Of a stretch of DNA of 64,000 nt, positions 16,138 through 25,189 are shown piece after piece. The DNA is taken from the NCBI RefSeq assembly GCF_000230735.2, contig NC_019962.1, positions 434,001 to 498,000 on the forward strand, given 5' to 3'. Origin of the DNA: Natrinema pellirubrum DSM 15624. Its GTDB lineage: Archaea; Halobacteriota; Halobacteria; Halobacteriales; Natrialbaceae. Position 1 is the first letter of the stretch, and each line of letters opens with the position of its first letter. Made by a program: the position numbers and the translations under genes. The notes under the pieces are model-generated. The model did not search any database. It saw only the letters and a list, made by a program, of their open reading frames with translations, and had not been told where the DNA came from.

Positions 16138-17784
16138 TTGCTGGCCTACGCTCGTGACCGGCGGCGCTTCCTGCTGTTCGGTCGCCGGCGGCAAGTCGAT
16201 CCCGAGACCCATCGCCACCGGGCCGAGGTATTGCTCGAGTCGCTGTTGACGCTCGGGCCGACCTTCATCAAGCTGGGGCAGTTGCTCTCGACCCGGCCCG
16301 ACATCCTCCCACCGGCGTACGTCGACGTCCTCGCGTCGCTGCAAGACGACGTGCCGCCGGCCGACTGGGAGGAGGCGAAAACCGTCCTCGAGGACGAACT
16401 CGGCCCCGTCGACGAGCGCTTCGCCGAGTTCGACACCGAACCGATCAGCGGCGCGAGTCTGGGACAGGTCTACCGCGCGCGCCTCGACGCCGAGAGCGAG
16501 CGCGAACGAGAGAGCAGTGACGGTACCGACCACCGCGACGTGGCAGTGAAGATCCGGCGACCGAACATCGAGTCGCTCGTGCAGGCGGACCTGCGGGTGA
16601 TCAAGTGGTCCCTGCCGATCCTGCTGTACTTCGTCGACGACGCCCGGTCGTTCTCGCTCGAGAACTTGGCCGAGGAGTTCTCGAAGACGATCCGCGAGGA
16701 GATGGACTACGAGCGCGAGGCGGAGATGCTCACCGAGATCCGCGGCAACTTCGCGGACGACGACCGCTTTCTCATCCCCGACGTGATCGGGAGCCACTCC
16801 GGGTCCCGCGTGCTGACCATGGAGTACGTCGAGGGGACGAAGATCAACGACGTCGCGGAACTCGAACGACGAGGGATCGACCGAACACAGGTCGCGGAGA
16901 ACCTGGAACGGTCCTACCTGCAGATGATCATGGACGATGGGGTCTTTCACGCCGATCCCCACCCCGGAAATCTCGCGGTGACCGACGACGGGCTGATCGT
17001 CTTCTACGACTTCGGGATGTCGGGTCGGGTCGATCCGTTCGTTCAGGAGAAGATCGTCGACTTCTATATCGCCGTCGCCAACCAGGACATCGACGGCATC
17101 CTCGACGCCTTGGTCGAGATCGGGACGCTCTCGCCGGAGGCAGATCGAGGCGTGATGGCCGAGGTCATGGAGATCGCCATCCAGGACGCCCGCGGCGAGG
17201 ACGTCGAGCAGTACCGGGTCAATCAGATCGTCGGGCAGGTCGAGGACTCGATCTACGAGTTCCCGCTCCGGCTCCCGAAGAACCTCGCGCTCGTTCTTCG
17301 GGTCGCGACCGTCGTCGAGGGCGTCTGCGTGACCTTAGACGAGGACTTCGATTTCATCTCCGTCGCGACCGACTACCTGACCGAACAGGGCTACCGCGAG
17401 GAGTCCATCCGACAGTACATCGACGAGACGGGCGACCAACTCCGGCGGACCGGCCAATCCCTGACCCGGATCACCCCCAAGGCCGAGCGGGCCCTCGACC
17501 GGCTCGATCGCGACGACCTCTACGTCCGGATCGGCGTCGAGGACGAGTCGAACGTCTTCGAGAACCTCGCCAAGCGGCTCGTCTACGGCATGCTCCTGAC
17601 GATGTCGCTGTTCTCGATGGGCGTCTTATACGCCCTCGAGGCCCCGCGGGCCTCGGTCGTCGCGGCGGTCTTCTCGATTATCGTGCTGATCCAGCTCTAC
17701 CGGTCGTTCCGCTCGGCCAAGGGAATCGGTGCCCGACCGCAGTTCACTCGCCAGAACCTCCGCCAGCGCCGCGGCAACGAGTAG
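16138..17784 (+). CDS. ABC1/UbiB (AarF) family protein kinase-like protein
   Basis: A 548-residue atypical kinase. Visible are LGPTFIKLGQLLSTRPDILP (the KxGQ signature), the Ala-rich SGASLGQVYRA nucleotide loop, VAVKIRRP with the lysine, FHADPHPGN as the catalytic loop, and YDFGMSG as metal site. A two-helix hydrophobic hairpin ends the protein (residues about 490-525). Bacterial and mitochondrial members support quinone biosynthesis. Start is uncertain: TTG at 16138 is the first allowed start in frame, but homology-like sequence (SLRAYKRFVIVAWQFLPLL) runs upstream in frame to the hsp20 stop at 16069-16071. Confidence 0.88.
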   Translation: MLAYARDRRRFLLFGRRRQVDPETHRHRAEVLLESLLTLGPTFIKLGQLLSTRPDILPPAYVDVLASLQDDVPPADWEEAKTVLEDELGPVDERFAEFDTEPISGASLGQVYRARLDAESERERESSDGTDHRDVAVKIRRPNIESLVQADLRVIKWSLPILLYFVDDARSFSLENLAEEFSKTIREEMDYEREAEMLTEIRGNFADDDRFLIPDVIGSHSGSRVLTMEYVEGTKINDVAELERRGIDRTQVAENLERSYLQMIMDDGVFHADPHPGNLAVTDDGLIVFYDFGMSGRVDPFVQEKIVDFYIAVANQDIDGILDALVEIGTLSPEADRGVMAEVMEIAIQDARGEDVEQYRVNQIVGQVEDSIYEFPLRLPKNLALVLRVATVVEGVCVTLDEDFDFISVATDYLTEQGYREESIRQYIDETGDQLRRTGQSLTRITPKAERALDRLDRDDLYVRIGVEDESNVFENLAKRLVYGMLLTMSLFSMGVLYALEAPRASVVAAVFSIIVLIQLYRSFRSAKGIGARPQFTRQNLRQRRGNE

Positions 17785-17827
17785 CGGGACCGCCAACGCT
17801 CTTGGGGCTCGCTGTCGTCGGGGCAGT

Positions 17828-18916
17828 ATGGAGTACGATCGGATCGCCGACCTCTCATTGTCGATCGACGACGTTTCGACGGCCCGCCTCGAGCGCGAGA
17901 CCACGAGCGATTTCACCCGGGTAACGACGGTGATCTCGCTGTCGGGGCCCACGCCGGATGGGGACGGGACGGTCACGGGACGCGGCGAGGACGTCACCTA
18001 CGAGACCGCCGATCACGACCGGCTGGCCGAGACCGGGCTGCCGGATCTCACCGGCGAGTACACGTTCGACGCCTTTGCCGACCGGCTCGACGGCCTCGAC
18101 CTGTTCCCGGGCGGTGCGCCCGATCGGGAGGTTTTCCGGAACTACCGGCGCTGGGGACTCGAGAGCGCTGCACTGGACCTCGCACTTCGGCAGGCAGAGA
18201 CCGACCTCGGGAGCGTTCTCGATCGTAGCCTCGATCCCGTCCGGTTCGTCGCCAGCACCCGACTGGGCGATCCGCCGACGGCCGACCGGCTCGCGGGACT
18301 GCGCGATCGGATCCCGGACCTCGAGTTCAAGCTCGATCCGACCCCCGAGTGGGATGCGGGCCTCGTCGACGCGATCGACGAGGCGGTCGGGACCGACGCC
18401 GTCCGCATCCTCGACCTGAAAGGCCACTACGAGGGGACCGACGTCGACGTGCCGGCCGACCCCGACCTGTACGAACGCGTCCTCGAGTCGTTCCCCGAGG
18501 CCGTCATCGAGGACCCCGACCTGACCGACGAGACGAGACCGCTGTTCGACGATCCCGAGGTCCGAGCGCGGGTCTCGTGGGACGCGCCGATCCACGGCGT
18601 CGCCGACGTCGAGGCGCTGCCCTGGAAGCCCGACTGGCTCAACATCAAACCCTCGCGCTTCGGCTCGCTCGAGTCGCTGTGCGAGACGCTGCGCTACTGC
18701 GACGACCACGACATCCGGTGCTACGGCGGCGGGCAGTTCGAACTCGGGGTCGGTCGCGCCCAGCTCCAGACGCTGGCCGCGATCGGCTATCCCGACGGCC
18801 CCAACGACGTCGCGCCGCGGGCGTACAACGATCCCGGGGTCGCGGACGGACTGCCGGCGAGCCCGCTCGAGCCCGTGACCGATGCCGTCGGGTTCGGCTC
18901 AGCGTTCGACGGCTGA
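17828..18916 (+). CDS. Enolase-superfamily protein (mandelate racemase/muconate lactonizing-like)
   Basis: A 362-residue protein with an N-terminal capping region and a C-terminal barrel. Barrel strands end in metal-ligand-like acids: FKLDPTPEW, VRILDLKGHYEG, AVIEDPDL and VSWDAPI, and LNIKPSRFGSLES is the usual last-strand region before YGGGQFELGVGRAQ. The canonical K-x-K base pair is not clearly seen, so the reaction is not assigned. The ATG at 17828 begins the conserved region 43 bp after the ABC1 kinase gene. Confidence 0.82.
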   Translation: MEYDRIADLSLSIDDVSTARLERETTSDFTRVTTVISLSGPTPDGDGTVTGRGEDVTYETADHDRLAETGLPDLTGEYTFDAFADRLDGLDLFPGGAPDREVFRNYRRWGLESAALDLALRQAETDLGSVLDRSLDPVRFVASTRLGDPPTADRLAGLRDRIPDLEFKLDPTPEWDAGLVDAIDEAVGTDAVRILDLKGHYEGTDVDVPADPDLYERVLESFPEAVIEDPDLTDETRPLFDDPEVRARVSWDAPIHGVADVEALPWKPDWLNIKPSRFGSLESLCETLRYCDDHDIRCYGGGQFELGVGRAQLQTLAAIGYPDGPNDVAPRAYNDPGVADGLPASPLEPVTDAVGFGSAFDG

Positions 18917-18995
18917 GCGGGCGCTGGATCGATCGACGTTCGGGTCCCCAACTGGTCGGCCAGCAACACTTTACTCGTGTGACCGCAATCGAAGA

Positions 18996-19062
18996 TGTCC
19001 GGGTTGGACTGGATGGATGTGAGCGTGCGGTCCAGCCTGGATGTGAGTTTTTTACCCGGACA
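18996..19062 (+). other. Hairpin-forming segment in the gap before aIF5A
   Basis: The 384-bp gap 18917-19300 has no convincing ORF. Within it, TGTCCGGGT at 18996-19004 is perfectly complementary to ACCCGGACA at 19054-19062. An inner helix TGGAC/GTCCA (19005-19009 with 19030-19034) fits inside. GGATGTGAG occurs twice, and a run of six T precedes the closing strand. This could be a small RNA, a terminator or an operator. The rest of the gap, apart from the aIF5A TATA box, shows nothing I can name. Confidence 0.4.
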
Positions 19063-19270
19063 CTCGTTCGGTTTCTGATCCTCCTCAAAAATAGATGCGG
19101 TTCCGGCAGCCAACGAGATACCGCCCGGGCCGCGATACGGCTCGGCGGTTCCGCGCCGATACTGGCCGTCGGCTCCCGACCGACCGACCGTCGGGCGGAA
19201 CGGCCGTCCGCGACGAACCCGACCGGCCCTGTGAGTACATCGAACGCACGCCAGCGGCCATTCCAAACGG

Positions 19271-19277
19271 TTTATGC
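19271..19277 (+). promoter_or_regulatory. TATA box of aIF5A
   Basis: TTTATGC is centred 27 nt upstream of the ATG at 19301. Confidence 0.5.
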
Positions 19278-19300
19278 ACGTCGATTGATTACGCCGGGAC

Positions 19301-19675
19301 ATGGCGAAACAGCAGACCGAAGTTCGCGATCTCCAGGAAGGCAGCTACGTCATGATCGAGGACACACCGTGTAAGATCAACGCCTACTCGACGGCCAAGC
19401 CGGGCAAACACGGCAGCGCCAAGGCCCGCGTCGAGGCTGAGGGCGTCTTCGACGGTAAGAAACGCTCGCTCTCCCAGCCCGTCGACGCGAAGATCTGGGT
19501 CCCGATTATCGAGCGCAAAAACGGGCAGGTCGTCTCCGTCGACGGCTCGGACATGCAGGTCATGGACCTCGAAACGTACGAGACGATCACGATGCGGGTC
19601 CCCGAGGACATCGATGTCTCCCCCGACGAGAACATCGAGTACCTCGAGATGGAAGACCAGCGAAAGATCGTCTGA
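19301..19675 (+). CDS. eif5a: Translation initiation factor aIF5A
   Basis: A 124-residue protein, full length for archaea. The N-terminal SH3-like domain carries the hypusination loop [13 protein letters not shown], with K36 as the residue modified to hypusine or deoxyhypusine. The C-terminal OB domain follows from about residue 70. It helps ribosomes through difficult peptide bonds. Its stop overlaps the start of the agmatinase-type gene (TGATG), which joins the factor to a polyamine enzyme likely to supply its modification. Confidence 0.97.
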   Translation: MAKQQTEVRDLQEGSYVMIEDTPCKINAYSTAKPGKHGSAKARVEAEGVFDGKKRSLSQPVDAKIWVPIIERKNGQVVSVDGSDMQVMDLETYETITMRVPEDIDVSPDENIEYLEMEDQRKIV

Positions 19676-20523
19676 TGTTTCCCGGGGCGGCCGACGACGG
19701 CGAGGTGACCGACGCGGCGGACGCTGCCGACCGTGGAGTCACGAACTTCGTGGTCGTCGGTGCGCCCCTGGACGCCACGACGACCTTTCAGCCGGGGACC
19801 AGATTCGGTCCCGACCGGATCCGTTCGTTTGCCGAACCGTTCGATGATTACGATCACCGGACGGACCAGCACTTCTCCGACCTGGGCGTCGTCGATCGCG
19901 GCGACGTCCGTGCGTGGAACGACGTCGAAGCCTATCTCGAGTACCTCACGAGTACGCTCCGCGAGGCCGTTTGGGACGACGCCGTCCCGCTGACGCTGGG
20001 TGGCGAACACACCGTCTCGCTCGCGGGCGCACGCGCAGTCGAACCCGAGGTGGTCGTCTGTTGTGACGCCCACCTCGATCTGTACGACGCCTACGACGGC
20101 GAGCGGTTCTCACACGCCGCCGTCACCCGGCGGATCCTCGAGGACGTCGACTCGGTCGAGGAGGTCATCCTGCTCGGCGTCCGCACGGGCAGCGAGGGCG
20201 AGTGGGACCGAGCGGCCGACGACGACGTGACCGTCGTCCCGCCCGAGGACGTGGGCGACTGGACGCCCGACGGCCGGCTCGCGGACCGCGAGGTCTACCT
20301 GAGCGTCGACATCGACGCCGCCGACCCCGGCTACGCGCCGGGAACGGGCACGAAAGAACCGTTCGGGCTCGAGCCCCGCGAACTCCGCGACGTGGTGCGG
20401 GACGTGGCACCGCAGGCCGGCGGGTTCGACGTGGTCGAGGTCAACGACCGCGACGACGGGCAGGCGGCCGCGCTGGCCGCGAAACTGGTTCGGGAGTTCG
20501 TCTTTTCGCACGCCGACGGGTGA
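19675..20523 (+). CDS. speB: Agmatinase/ureohydrolase family protein
   Basis: A 282-residue arginase-fold enzyme with every manganese-ligand block: GGEHT, CDAHLDLYD and SVDIDAADPGYAPGTG. Agmatinases release urea from agmatine or an aminopropyl derivative. In Haloferax volcanii an agmatinase-like gene was reported as part of the deoxyhypusine pathway, and the translational overlap with aIF5A here supports the same role. The exact substrate remains inference. Confidence 0.93.
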   Translation: MFPGAADDGEVTDAADAADRGVTNFVVVGAPLDATTTFQPGTRFGPDRIRSFAEPFDDYDHRTDQHFSDLGVVDRGDVRAWNDVEAYLEYLTSTLREAVWDDAVPLTLGGEHTVSLAGARAVEPEVVVCCDAHLDLYDAYDGERFSHAAVTRRILEDVDSVEEVILLGVRTGSEGEWDRAADDDVTVVPPEDVGDWTPDGRLADREVYLSVDIDAADPGYAPGTGTKEPFGLEPRELRDVVRDVAPQAGGFDVVEVNDRDDGQAAALAAKLVREFVFSHADG

Positions 20524-20549
20524 CCATCGGTTCGCTCTCCGTCGGTGTA

Positions 20550-20747
20550 CTGCGGTGGCGCGTGCTGAGCGACGGCGAGCCATGCGAGCCGTCGCTTGAC
20601 TTCACGCGAGGGATGAGCGAGTGACCGAAGGGAACGAGCGTTAGCGCGGGACCGGAGGTCCCGCGAACCATGCGAACGGGTGCTACGCACCCGTGAGCAG
20701 AAATCGGTTGGGGAGGGCGTGGCGATCCCCTGTTGCCACGATAGCAG
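20550..20747 (+). repeat. Structured intergenic repeat, copy E (expanded)
   Basis: The longest copy at 198 bp. Stem 1 is AGCGACGGC/GCCGTCGCT, nine perfect pairs unlike any other copy. The variable central part holds two extra perfect hairpins, GCGGGACC/GGTCCCGC and ACGGGTGC/GCACCCGT. The flanking blocks GCGAGGGATGAGCGA, ATCGGTTGGGGAGGGCG and TTGCCACGATAGCAG are conserved. It fills most of the speB-NUDIX gap, starting 27 bp after the speB stop. Confidence 0.85.
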
Positions 20748-20839
20748 CACAGCCCTTCCGGACTCCCCTCTCCTCACGAACTCGAGCCGGTATCAAAGCG
20801 AGCGTACACCCTTTTCACGCTCCGAGCGAATCCCCGCGT

Positions 20840-21340
20840 ATGATCGAGGCGACGCTGTGTTTTCCGCTCCGCGAGGGTGGCGACGCCGACGAGGAAGTCC
20901 TCCTCATCGAGAAACGCCGCGGCCTAGGCGAGGGCTGGTACAACGGCCCCGGTGGCAAGTGCGAACCCGGCGAGACCCCTCGCGAGTGCGCAGTCCGCGA
21001 AACCGAGGAAGAGGTCGGCCTCGAGGTCACGGATCTCGAGAAAGCCGGTGAACTCACCTTTCTGCTCGACGGTGAGGCCCACACCTTCTGTCACGTCTAC
21101 CGCTCCCGATCGTTCGAGGGCGAACCCACGTCGTCCGAGGAGGCCTATCCGGAATGGGTCCCCGTCGACGACGTGCCCTACGACCGGATGTGGGACGACG
21201 ACCACCTCTGGCTGCCCGGCGTCCTCGAGGGGAACACCGTGGCCGGTGAGTTCCGGTTCGAGGGCGGCGAGCCCCTTGACGAGGCCGCGTTCGTCGATCA
21301 CGATCTCGAGTGGGGAGTGTCCCTCGAGAGTCGCGAATAA
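20840..21340 (+). CDS. NUDIX hydrolase, MTH1-like
   Basis: A 166-residue protein. The Nudix box is complete: G39-x5-E45-x7-R53-E54-T-E-E57-E58-x-G60. Tight relatives are 8-oxo-dGTP and oxidised-purine diphosphatases; the WYNGPGGKCEPGET context and the later WVPVDDVPYDRMW segment agree with that group. It probably cleans the nucleotide pool. The ATG at 20840 follows repeat E by 92 bp. Confidence 0.9.
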   Translation: MIEATLCFPLREGGDADEEVLLIEKRRGLGEGWYNGPGGKCEPGETPRECAVRETEEEVGLEVTDLEKAGELTFLLDGEAHTFCHVYRSRSFEGEPTSSEEAYPEWVPVDDVPYDRMWDDDHLWLPGVLEGNTVAGEFRFEGGEPLDEAAFVDHDLEWGVSLESRE

Positions 21341-21534
21341 CGGAGCATCGGTTGTCCGTGGACGAGGGGGCGGTTCGCGGGAAGACACTGGAGACGGGCT
21401 GACGAATACCCAAGCGAAACAGTTGCGATCCACCGTGGGAAATGACTGAACACGAAACAAGACATAGAAGCAAACGAGAGAGGTAACGCAGACGACATCC
21501 GAATCCAGTACACTAGCTACGAGACTCTCGGTCA

Positions 21535-22197
21535 ATGAAGAGCCTTCCATACTACACGTCGATCGAAGTTGACGATACCAGCGGGGTGAGTAGAGCTGTC
21601 TGTACGGCGGTTGGACTGGCAGTTGAGAGGATCCCGACCGAGCAACCCACCGCAAACCCGGACTCATCCGTATTGCTCGTCTCCGGGGACGAATGGGACT
21701 TCGAGATTCGGCTCGAATCAGACGCCGACAGTTCAGCACCAGCACCAGAAATCGTCATCGCGGGGACACCCTGGTTCGACAACCCGTGGGAAAGAGGCGT
21801 CGAAGACGACGAGTATCAGCGGCGTGTCGACCGGCTGTTCGAAGTCATCTGCCGGCTTACGATGGCGCTCGAGGTCGACTATGCTCCGATGTTGGGGTTT
21901 GTCGACCCGTTGCAAGTCTGGCCAACCGATCGGCCGCTCGCTGAGAACATCGCAGAACTCCCGATCTTTGGGATCTATTCCGAGTCGATACTCGAGGATT
22001 TCGGTGGCCGTTCGGAGATGTTTGACGGGTCGTTGTGGTACGTAGCGGAACTACCGAGCGGTCACACGGTCGTCGTTCAGGCGGACTTCCCGTGGAATAG
22101 GAAGGACTGGACGCCGCCCAGGGATGCCGACTTTCTCGAGACGACGTCGGTCCACGAACCGACTGCGACCCGCAGTTCCGCCGAGGACACTCACTAG
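21535..22197 (+). pseudogene. N-terminal piece of an interrupted paralogue of the gene at 22854
   Basis: Open for 220 codons, ending in TAG at 22195-22197. The segment PIFGIYSESILEDFGGRSEM aligns with PWLGVYSEPVIEQLGGREYV of the intact downstream gene, and both continue with an ELxxG block. After the TAG the same frame continues with GIDGPFVALETGEMG, matching DPFATLDRGEIG of the paralogue. So a single stop codon splits an ancestral gene. The family is not recognised. GC content and codon bias are visibly weaker than in neighbours. Confidence 0.75.
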
Positions 22198-22691
22198 AGC
22201 GACAATGGGATCGACGGTCCGTTTGTAGCCCTCGAGACGGGCGAGATGGGCACCGATCTCTGTGTTCTTCGCGAGAAAACCGCGCCCGAGTTCCGCACCG
22301 ATGATCTCGAACTCGTTCGTGTCTACGTTGACGACCAGCGGAACCTTCGACGTATCGATACTGACGTATTCGGCCAGAATATCGTCGATGACGACCCCGG
22401 CGACGACGCTGCGTCCATGATGGCGATGCTCGCCGATGTTCCAGCTGACGCGGCCGAAGACGATCTTCTGGTGTCGGCGGTACTCCGAGAGGCCATCCCG
22501 CCGGCATTCGTTCGGCCCGCCAATTCGTCCGATGCGACCGTCGTCTCGAGGCTCGTGGCTCTCGACAGCGATATCAACAAGGTGGAGTTACTCGTCAGCC
22601 ACGGGCGCGTCGCTCGCGAAGCGGGTTCGATGCCAATGCTGTCTGAGAGATGGAACAGGTTCTCGAGTCGCTTGAGGTTCTTCGAGACTAA
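22198..22691 (+). pseudogene. C-terminal piece of the interrupted gene, with a further frameshift
   Basis: It reads on in the same frame as 21535-22197. It is clearly related to the C-terminal half of the next gene, for example LVSAVLREAIPPAFVR against MVSALLHESIPPSFVR and LLVSHGRVA against LLVSLGRVA. Near 22645-22653, GAGAGATGG appears to contain an extra AG. Removing it gives LSEMEQVLESLEVLRD and a TAA at 22689-22691, like the paralogue's end. Without that correction the frame stays open to 22833 with unrelated residues. An ATG at 22246 could start a 195-residue product. Confidence 0.7.
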
Positions 22692-22853
22692 CGAAACCGC
22701 AGATGGTTTCCTAACAAGGGTCGATGGCCCAGTGAAAGATGTCGATAACCCGGCCCAATCTGCAAATATAATCGAAGACGACTTCCATGATATTACAATG
22801 GAGTTCAAAGGCTTCGAGGAAGTCGGTGAATAATAGTGAGTGAGCGACTGCGA

Positions 22854-24059
22854 ATGGACGGGAGTGTCTTCGTCTCGTTCCACAGTACGGAACGGCCGCA
22901 GTACGACGAGTTGGTCAGCCCGACGCTGTCGGCCTGTGCGGAGGTGGGGCTCGTTACCGAATCAGCGGCACCTCCGGATACCGACACGGTCACGCTCAGC
23001 GATAGAAATAGAACGGCCGTATACGATGGCAATAGAGCGGTGCAGCTAAATTTCAGGATCGACGGCTGGGACGGTCCGATAGATTCGGTGCTGAATATCA
23101 CGACGACCGCTAATACGCTCGTCTCGGTGGATGCTGATCCCGACGACGAATATACCGGATTCGCGCGCGACTTAGTTGCTCTCATACGCTCGCTCGGCGT
23201 CGAGTTAGATCCCATCTACGTCTCGACGTTCAACACGCATGTCGAACCGACCACTCCCTCGCCAGAGACCGTTCTCCCATTCGAGTTCCCACTCGATATC
23301 GAGCGGATCCCATGGTTGGGCGTCTACTCCGAGCCGGTGATCGAGCAACTCGGTGGTAGAGAATACGTCCTCGAGACTCCGGCCTGGAAAGTCGAGGAAC
23401 TCGAGAACGGGAACATCCTCATCATCACGACACGAACGCCGTGGGAGGGATATCACAGCAAACTGCCGGCCGACGAGCATCTCTTGGGAGAGGCCGATGC
23501 TGAGCGAGCAACGGCTGACGATGAGTCTGACGGACTGTCCGATCCGTTCGCTACGCTGGATCGCGGTGAGATCGGTGCCGACGTCTGCGTCTACCGCGAC
23601 GATATTAGCGAGCAATTTCGCAACGAAGACCTCCACCTCGTCCGCGTGCGCGTCGACGAACGGGGTGATCTCCGGCGACTCGAGGACGGCAGCTTCGTCC
23701 GGAACGTCGTCGAAGACGATTCCGGAGGCAAGGCCGACGTGATCGGCCGAATGCTCGATGACAGTCCGGATGACACGACACGCGACGAGCAAATGGTCTC
23801 GGCGTTGCTCCACGAGTCTATCCCACCGTCGTTCGTTCGTCTCGAGGAGCCAGATAGCCAGAACGTCGTCACGAAGGTAATGGATCTCGATGTCAAGACG
23901 GACAAGCACGACTTGCTCGTCTCGCTCGGTCGTGTCGCCCACCTCGAGACGTTCGACGAAGACGAGGATCTCGAAATGATGTGCAATGCTCTCGATAAGA
24001 TTGCTGATCTCGAGGATATCGACGGTATCGAGCGGACGCTTGAAGAGTGGCTGGGCTGA
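22854..24059 (+). CDS. Unrecognised two-part acidic protein, intact member of a tandem pair
   Basis: A 401-residue acidic protein, no signal peptide or membrane segment. It has an N-terminal half of about 215 residues and a C-terminal half of about 180, joined by an acidic linker (residues about 205-225). The C-terminal half starts at ATLDRGEIGADVCVYRDD and contains VRVRVDERGDLRRLEDG and SALLHESIPPSFVRLEEP. I know no family with this layout. ATG 22854 is preferred; a GTG at 22836 would add six residues. Its upstream neighbour is a degraded paralogue. The island 21535-24059 has lower GC than its surroundings, suggesting acquired DNA. Confidence 0.75.
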   Translation: MDGSVFVSFHSTERPQYDELVSPTLSACAEVGLVTESAAPPDTDTVTLSDRNRTAVYDGNRAVQLNFRIDGWDGPIDSVLNITTTANTLVSVDADPDDEYTGFARDLVALIRSLGVELDPIYVSTFNTHVEPTTPSPETVLPFEFPLDIERIPWLGVYSEPVIEQLGGREYVLETPAWKVEELENGNILIITTRTPWEGYHSKLPADEHLLGEADAERATADDESDGLSDPFATLDRGEIGADVCVYRDDISEQFRNEDLHLVRVRVDERGDLRRLEDGSFVRNVVEDDSGGKADVIGRMLDDSPDDTTRDEQMVSALLHESIPPSFVRLEEPDSQNVVTKVMDLDVKTDKHDLLVSLGRVAHLETFDEDEDLEMMCNALDKIADLEDIDGIERTLEEWLG

Positions 24060-24214
24060 GACTGCGTCGCGGCTGCTGGCGTGGTCCGTCTCACTTGAAC
24101 TTCGATCGGTCGCCCAGTCTCGGGTGCGCTTTATCGTCGGCTGAGATCACGGAGGAATTCGAAATCGGCTCCTTCCGTTGAGATCCGACTCGGGGGCCGG
24201 ATTGAAAGCCGTTT

Positions 24215-25189
24215 TCAGGGCTTCAGCACGATCTTCCCGGAACTCTTCCGGTCCTCGATGTACTGGTGGGCCTCGGCGGCGTCCTCGAGCGCGAAGGATT
24301 CGCCCAGAATAACCTCGAGGTCGCCGCTCGCGAACCCGTCGGTGAGTTCGGGGATCGCTTTCATGACCCGGTCCGGGTCGTGCATGGTGGCCTGCCCGAG
24401 GTGGAATCCCTTGACCGTCTTGTTCTCGAAGAGCAGCCGCTGGTTGCTGACCTCGGCGGGAACGCCGCTGGCCACGCCGTAGGTTACCATGCGTCCGAAG
24501 TGGCTCATCGCGTCGAGGCTGCGATCGAAGACGTCGTCGCCGACGCTTTCTAAGACGAGGTCGACGCCCTCGCCGTCGGTCTCGGCCTCGACGACTTCGC
24601 GGAAGTCCGTCTCGGTGTAGTTAATCGGGTGATCACAGCCCAGCTCGGCCGCGAGGTCGAGTTTCTCCTGTGTACTCGCGGTGCCGAAGACCTCCGCGCC
24701 GTAGTTCGACGCCAGCTGGACGGCGGCCGTGCCGACCCCGCCCGCGGCGGCCTGAATCAGGACGGATTCGTCCGGCTCGAGACCGCCCCACTCGAACAGA
24801 CTCGCGTGAGCGGTGAGGAACTGGACGGGGAAGCCGGCGGCCTCGTCGAAGCTCATCGCCTCGGGGACCGGAAAGAGCATGGCCGCCGGGGCGGTGACGT
24901 ACTCGGCGTAGCCACCGGTATCGAGCATGCCGACGACGCGGTCGCCGACCGAGAGATCGTCGACGCCCTCGCCGACCGCGTCGACCGTTCCCGCGGCCTC
25001 CATGCCGGGAACGTAGGGGGCTTCGGGTCCGTCCGGGTAGTGGCCCCGTCGCTGCATGATGTCCGCGAAGTTGATGCCCGCGGCCTTGATTTCGATTCGT
25101 ACCTCGCCCGCGCCGGGCTCGGGCGTCGGGACGTCGACGACCGATAGTTCGTCACTGTCGCCATAAGAGTCGACCTCGATTGCTTTCAT
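24215..25189 (-). CDS. Zinc-independent quinone oxidoreductase, MDR family
   Basis: A 324-residue medium-chain reductase. The N-terminal GroES-like domain contains AAGINFADIMQRRGHYP. The Rossmann part has AAAGGVGTAAVQLA, where A-A-x-G-G-V-G binds NADPH. Structural-zinc cysteines are absent, as expected for quinone reductase-like members. It probably reduces a quinone or an enone with NADPH. The minus-strand start at 25189 gives the canonical MKAIEV beginning. Confidence 0.9.
   Translation of the reverse strand: MKAIEVDSYGDSDELSVVDVPTPEPGAGEVRIEIKAAGINFADIMQRRGHYPDGPEAPYVPGMEAAGTVDAVGEGVDDLSVGDRVVGMLDTGGYAEYVTAPAAMLFPVPEAMSFDEAAGFPVQFLTAHASLFEWGGLEPDESVLIQAAAGGVGTAAVQLASNYGAEVFGTASTQEKLDLAAELGCDHPINYTETDFREVVEAETDGEGVDLVLESVGDDVFDRSLDAMSHFGRMVTYGVASGVPAEVSNQRLLFENKTVKGFHLGQATMHDPDRVMKAIPELTDGFASGDLEVILGESFALEDAAEAHQYIEDRKSSGKIVLKP

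Noticed and set aside
18917-19300. tRNA gene in the gap before aIF5A
   Set aside because: TTCGGGTCC-like text is present but no acceptor stem or T-loop consensus can be assembled around it.
22246-22833. Independent 195-residue gene
   Set aside because: Its first 145 codons are the continuation of the interrupted paralogue in the same frame, and its last 60 residues follow a frameshift and match nothing in the intact copy.
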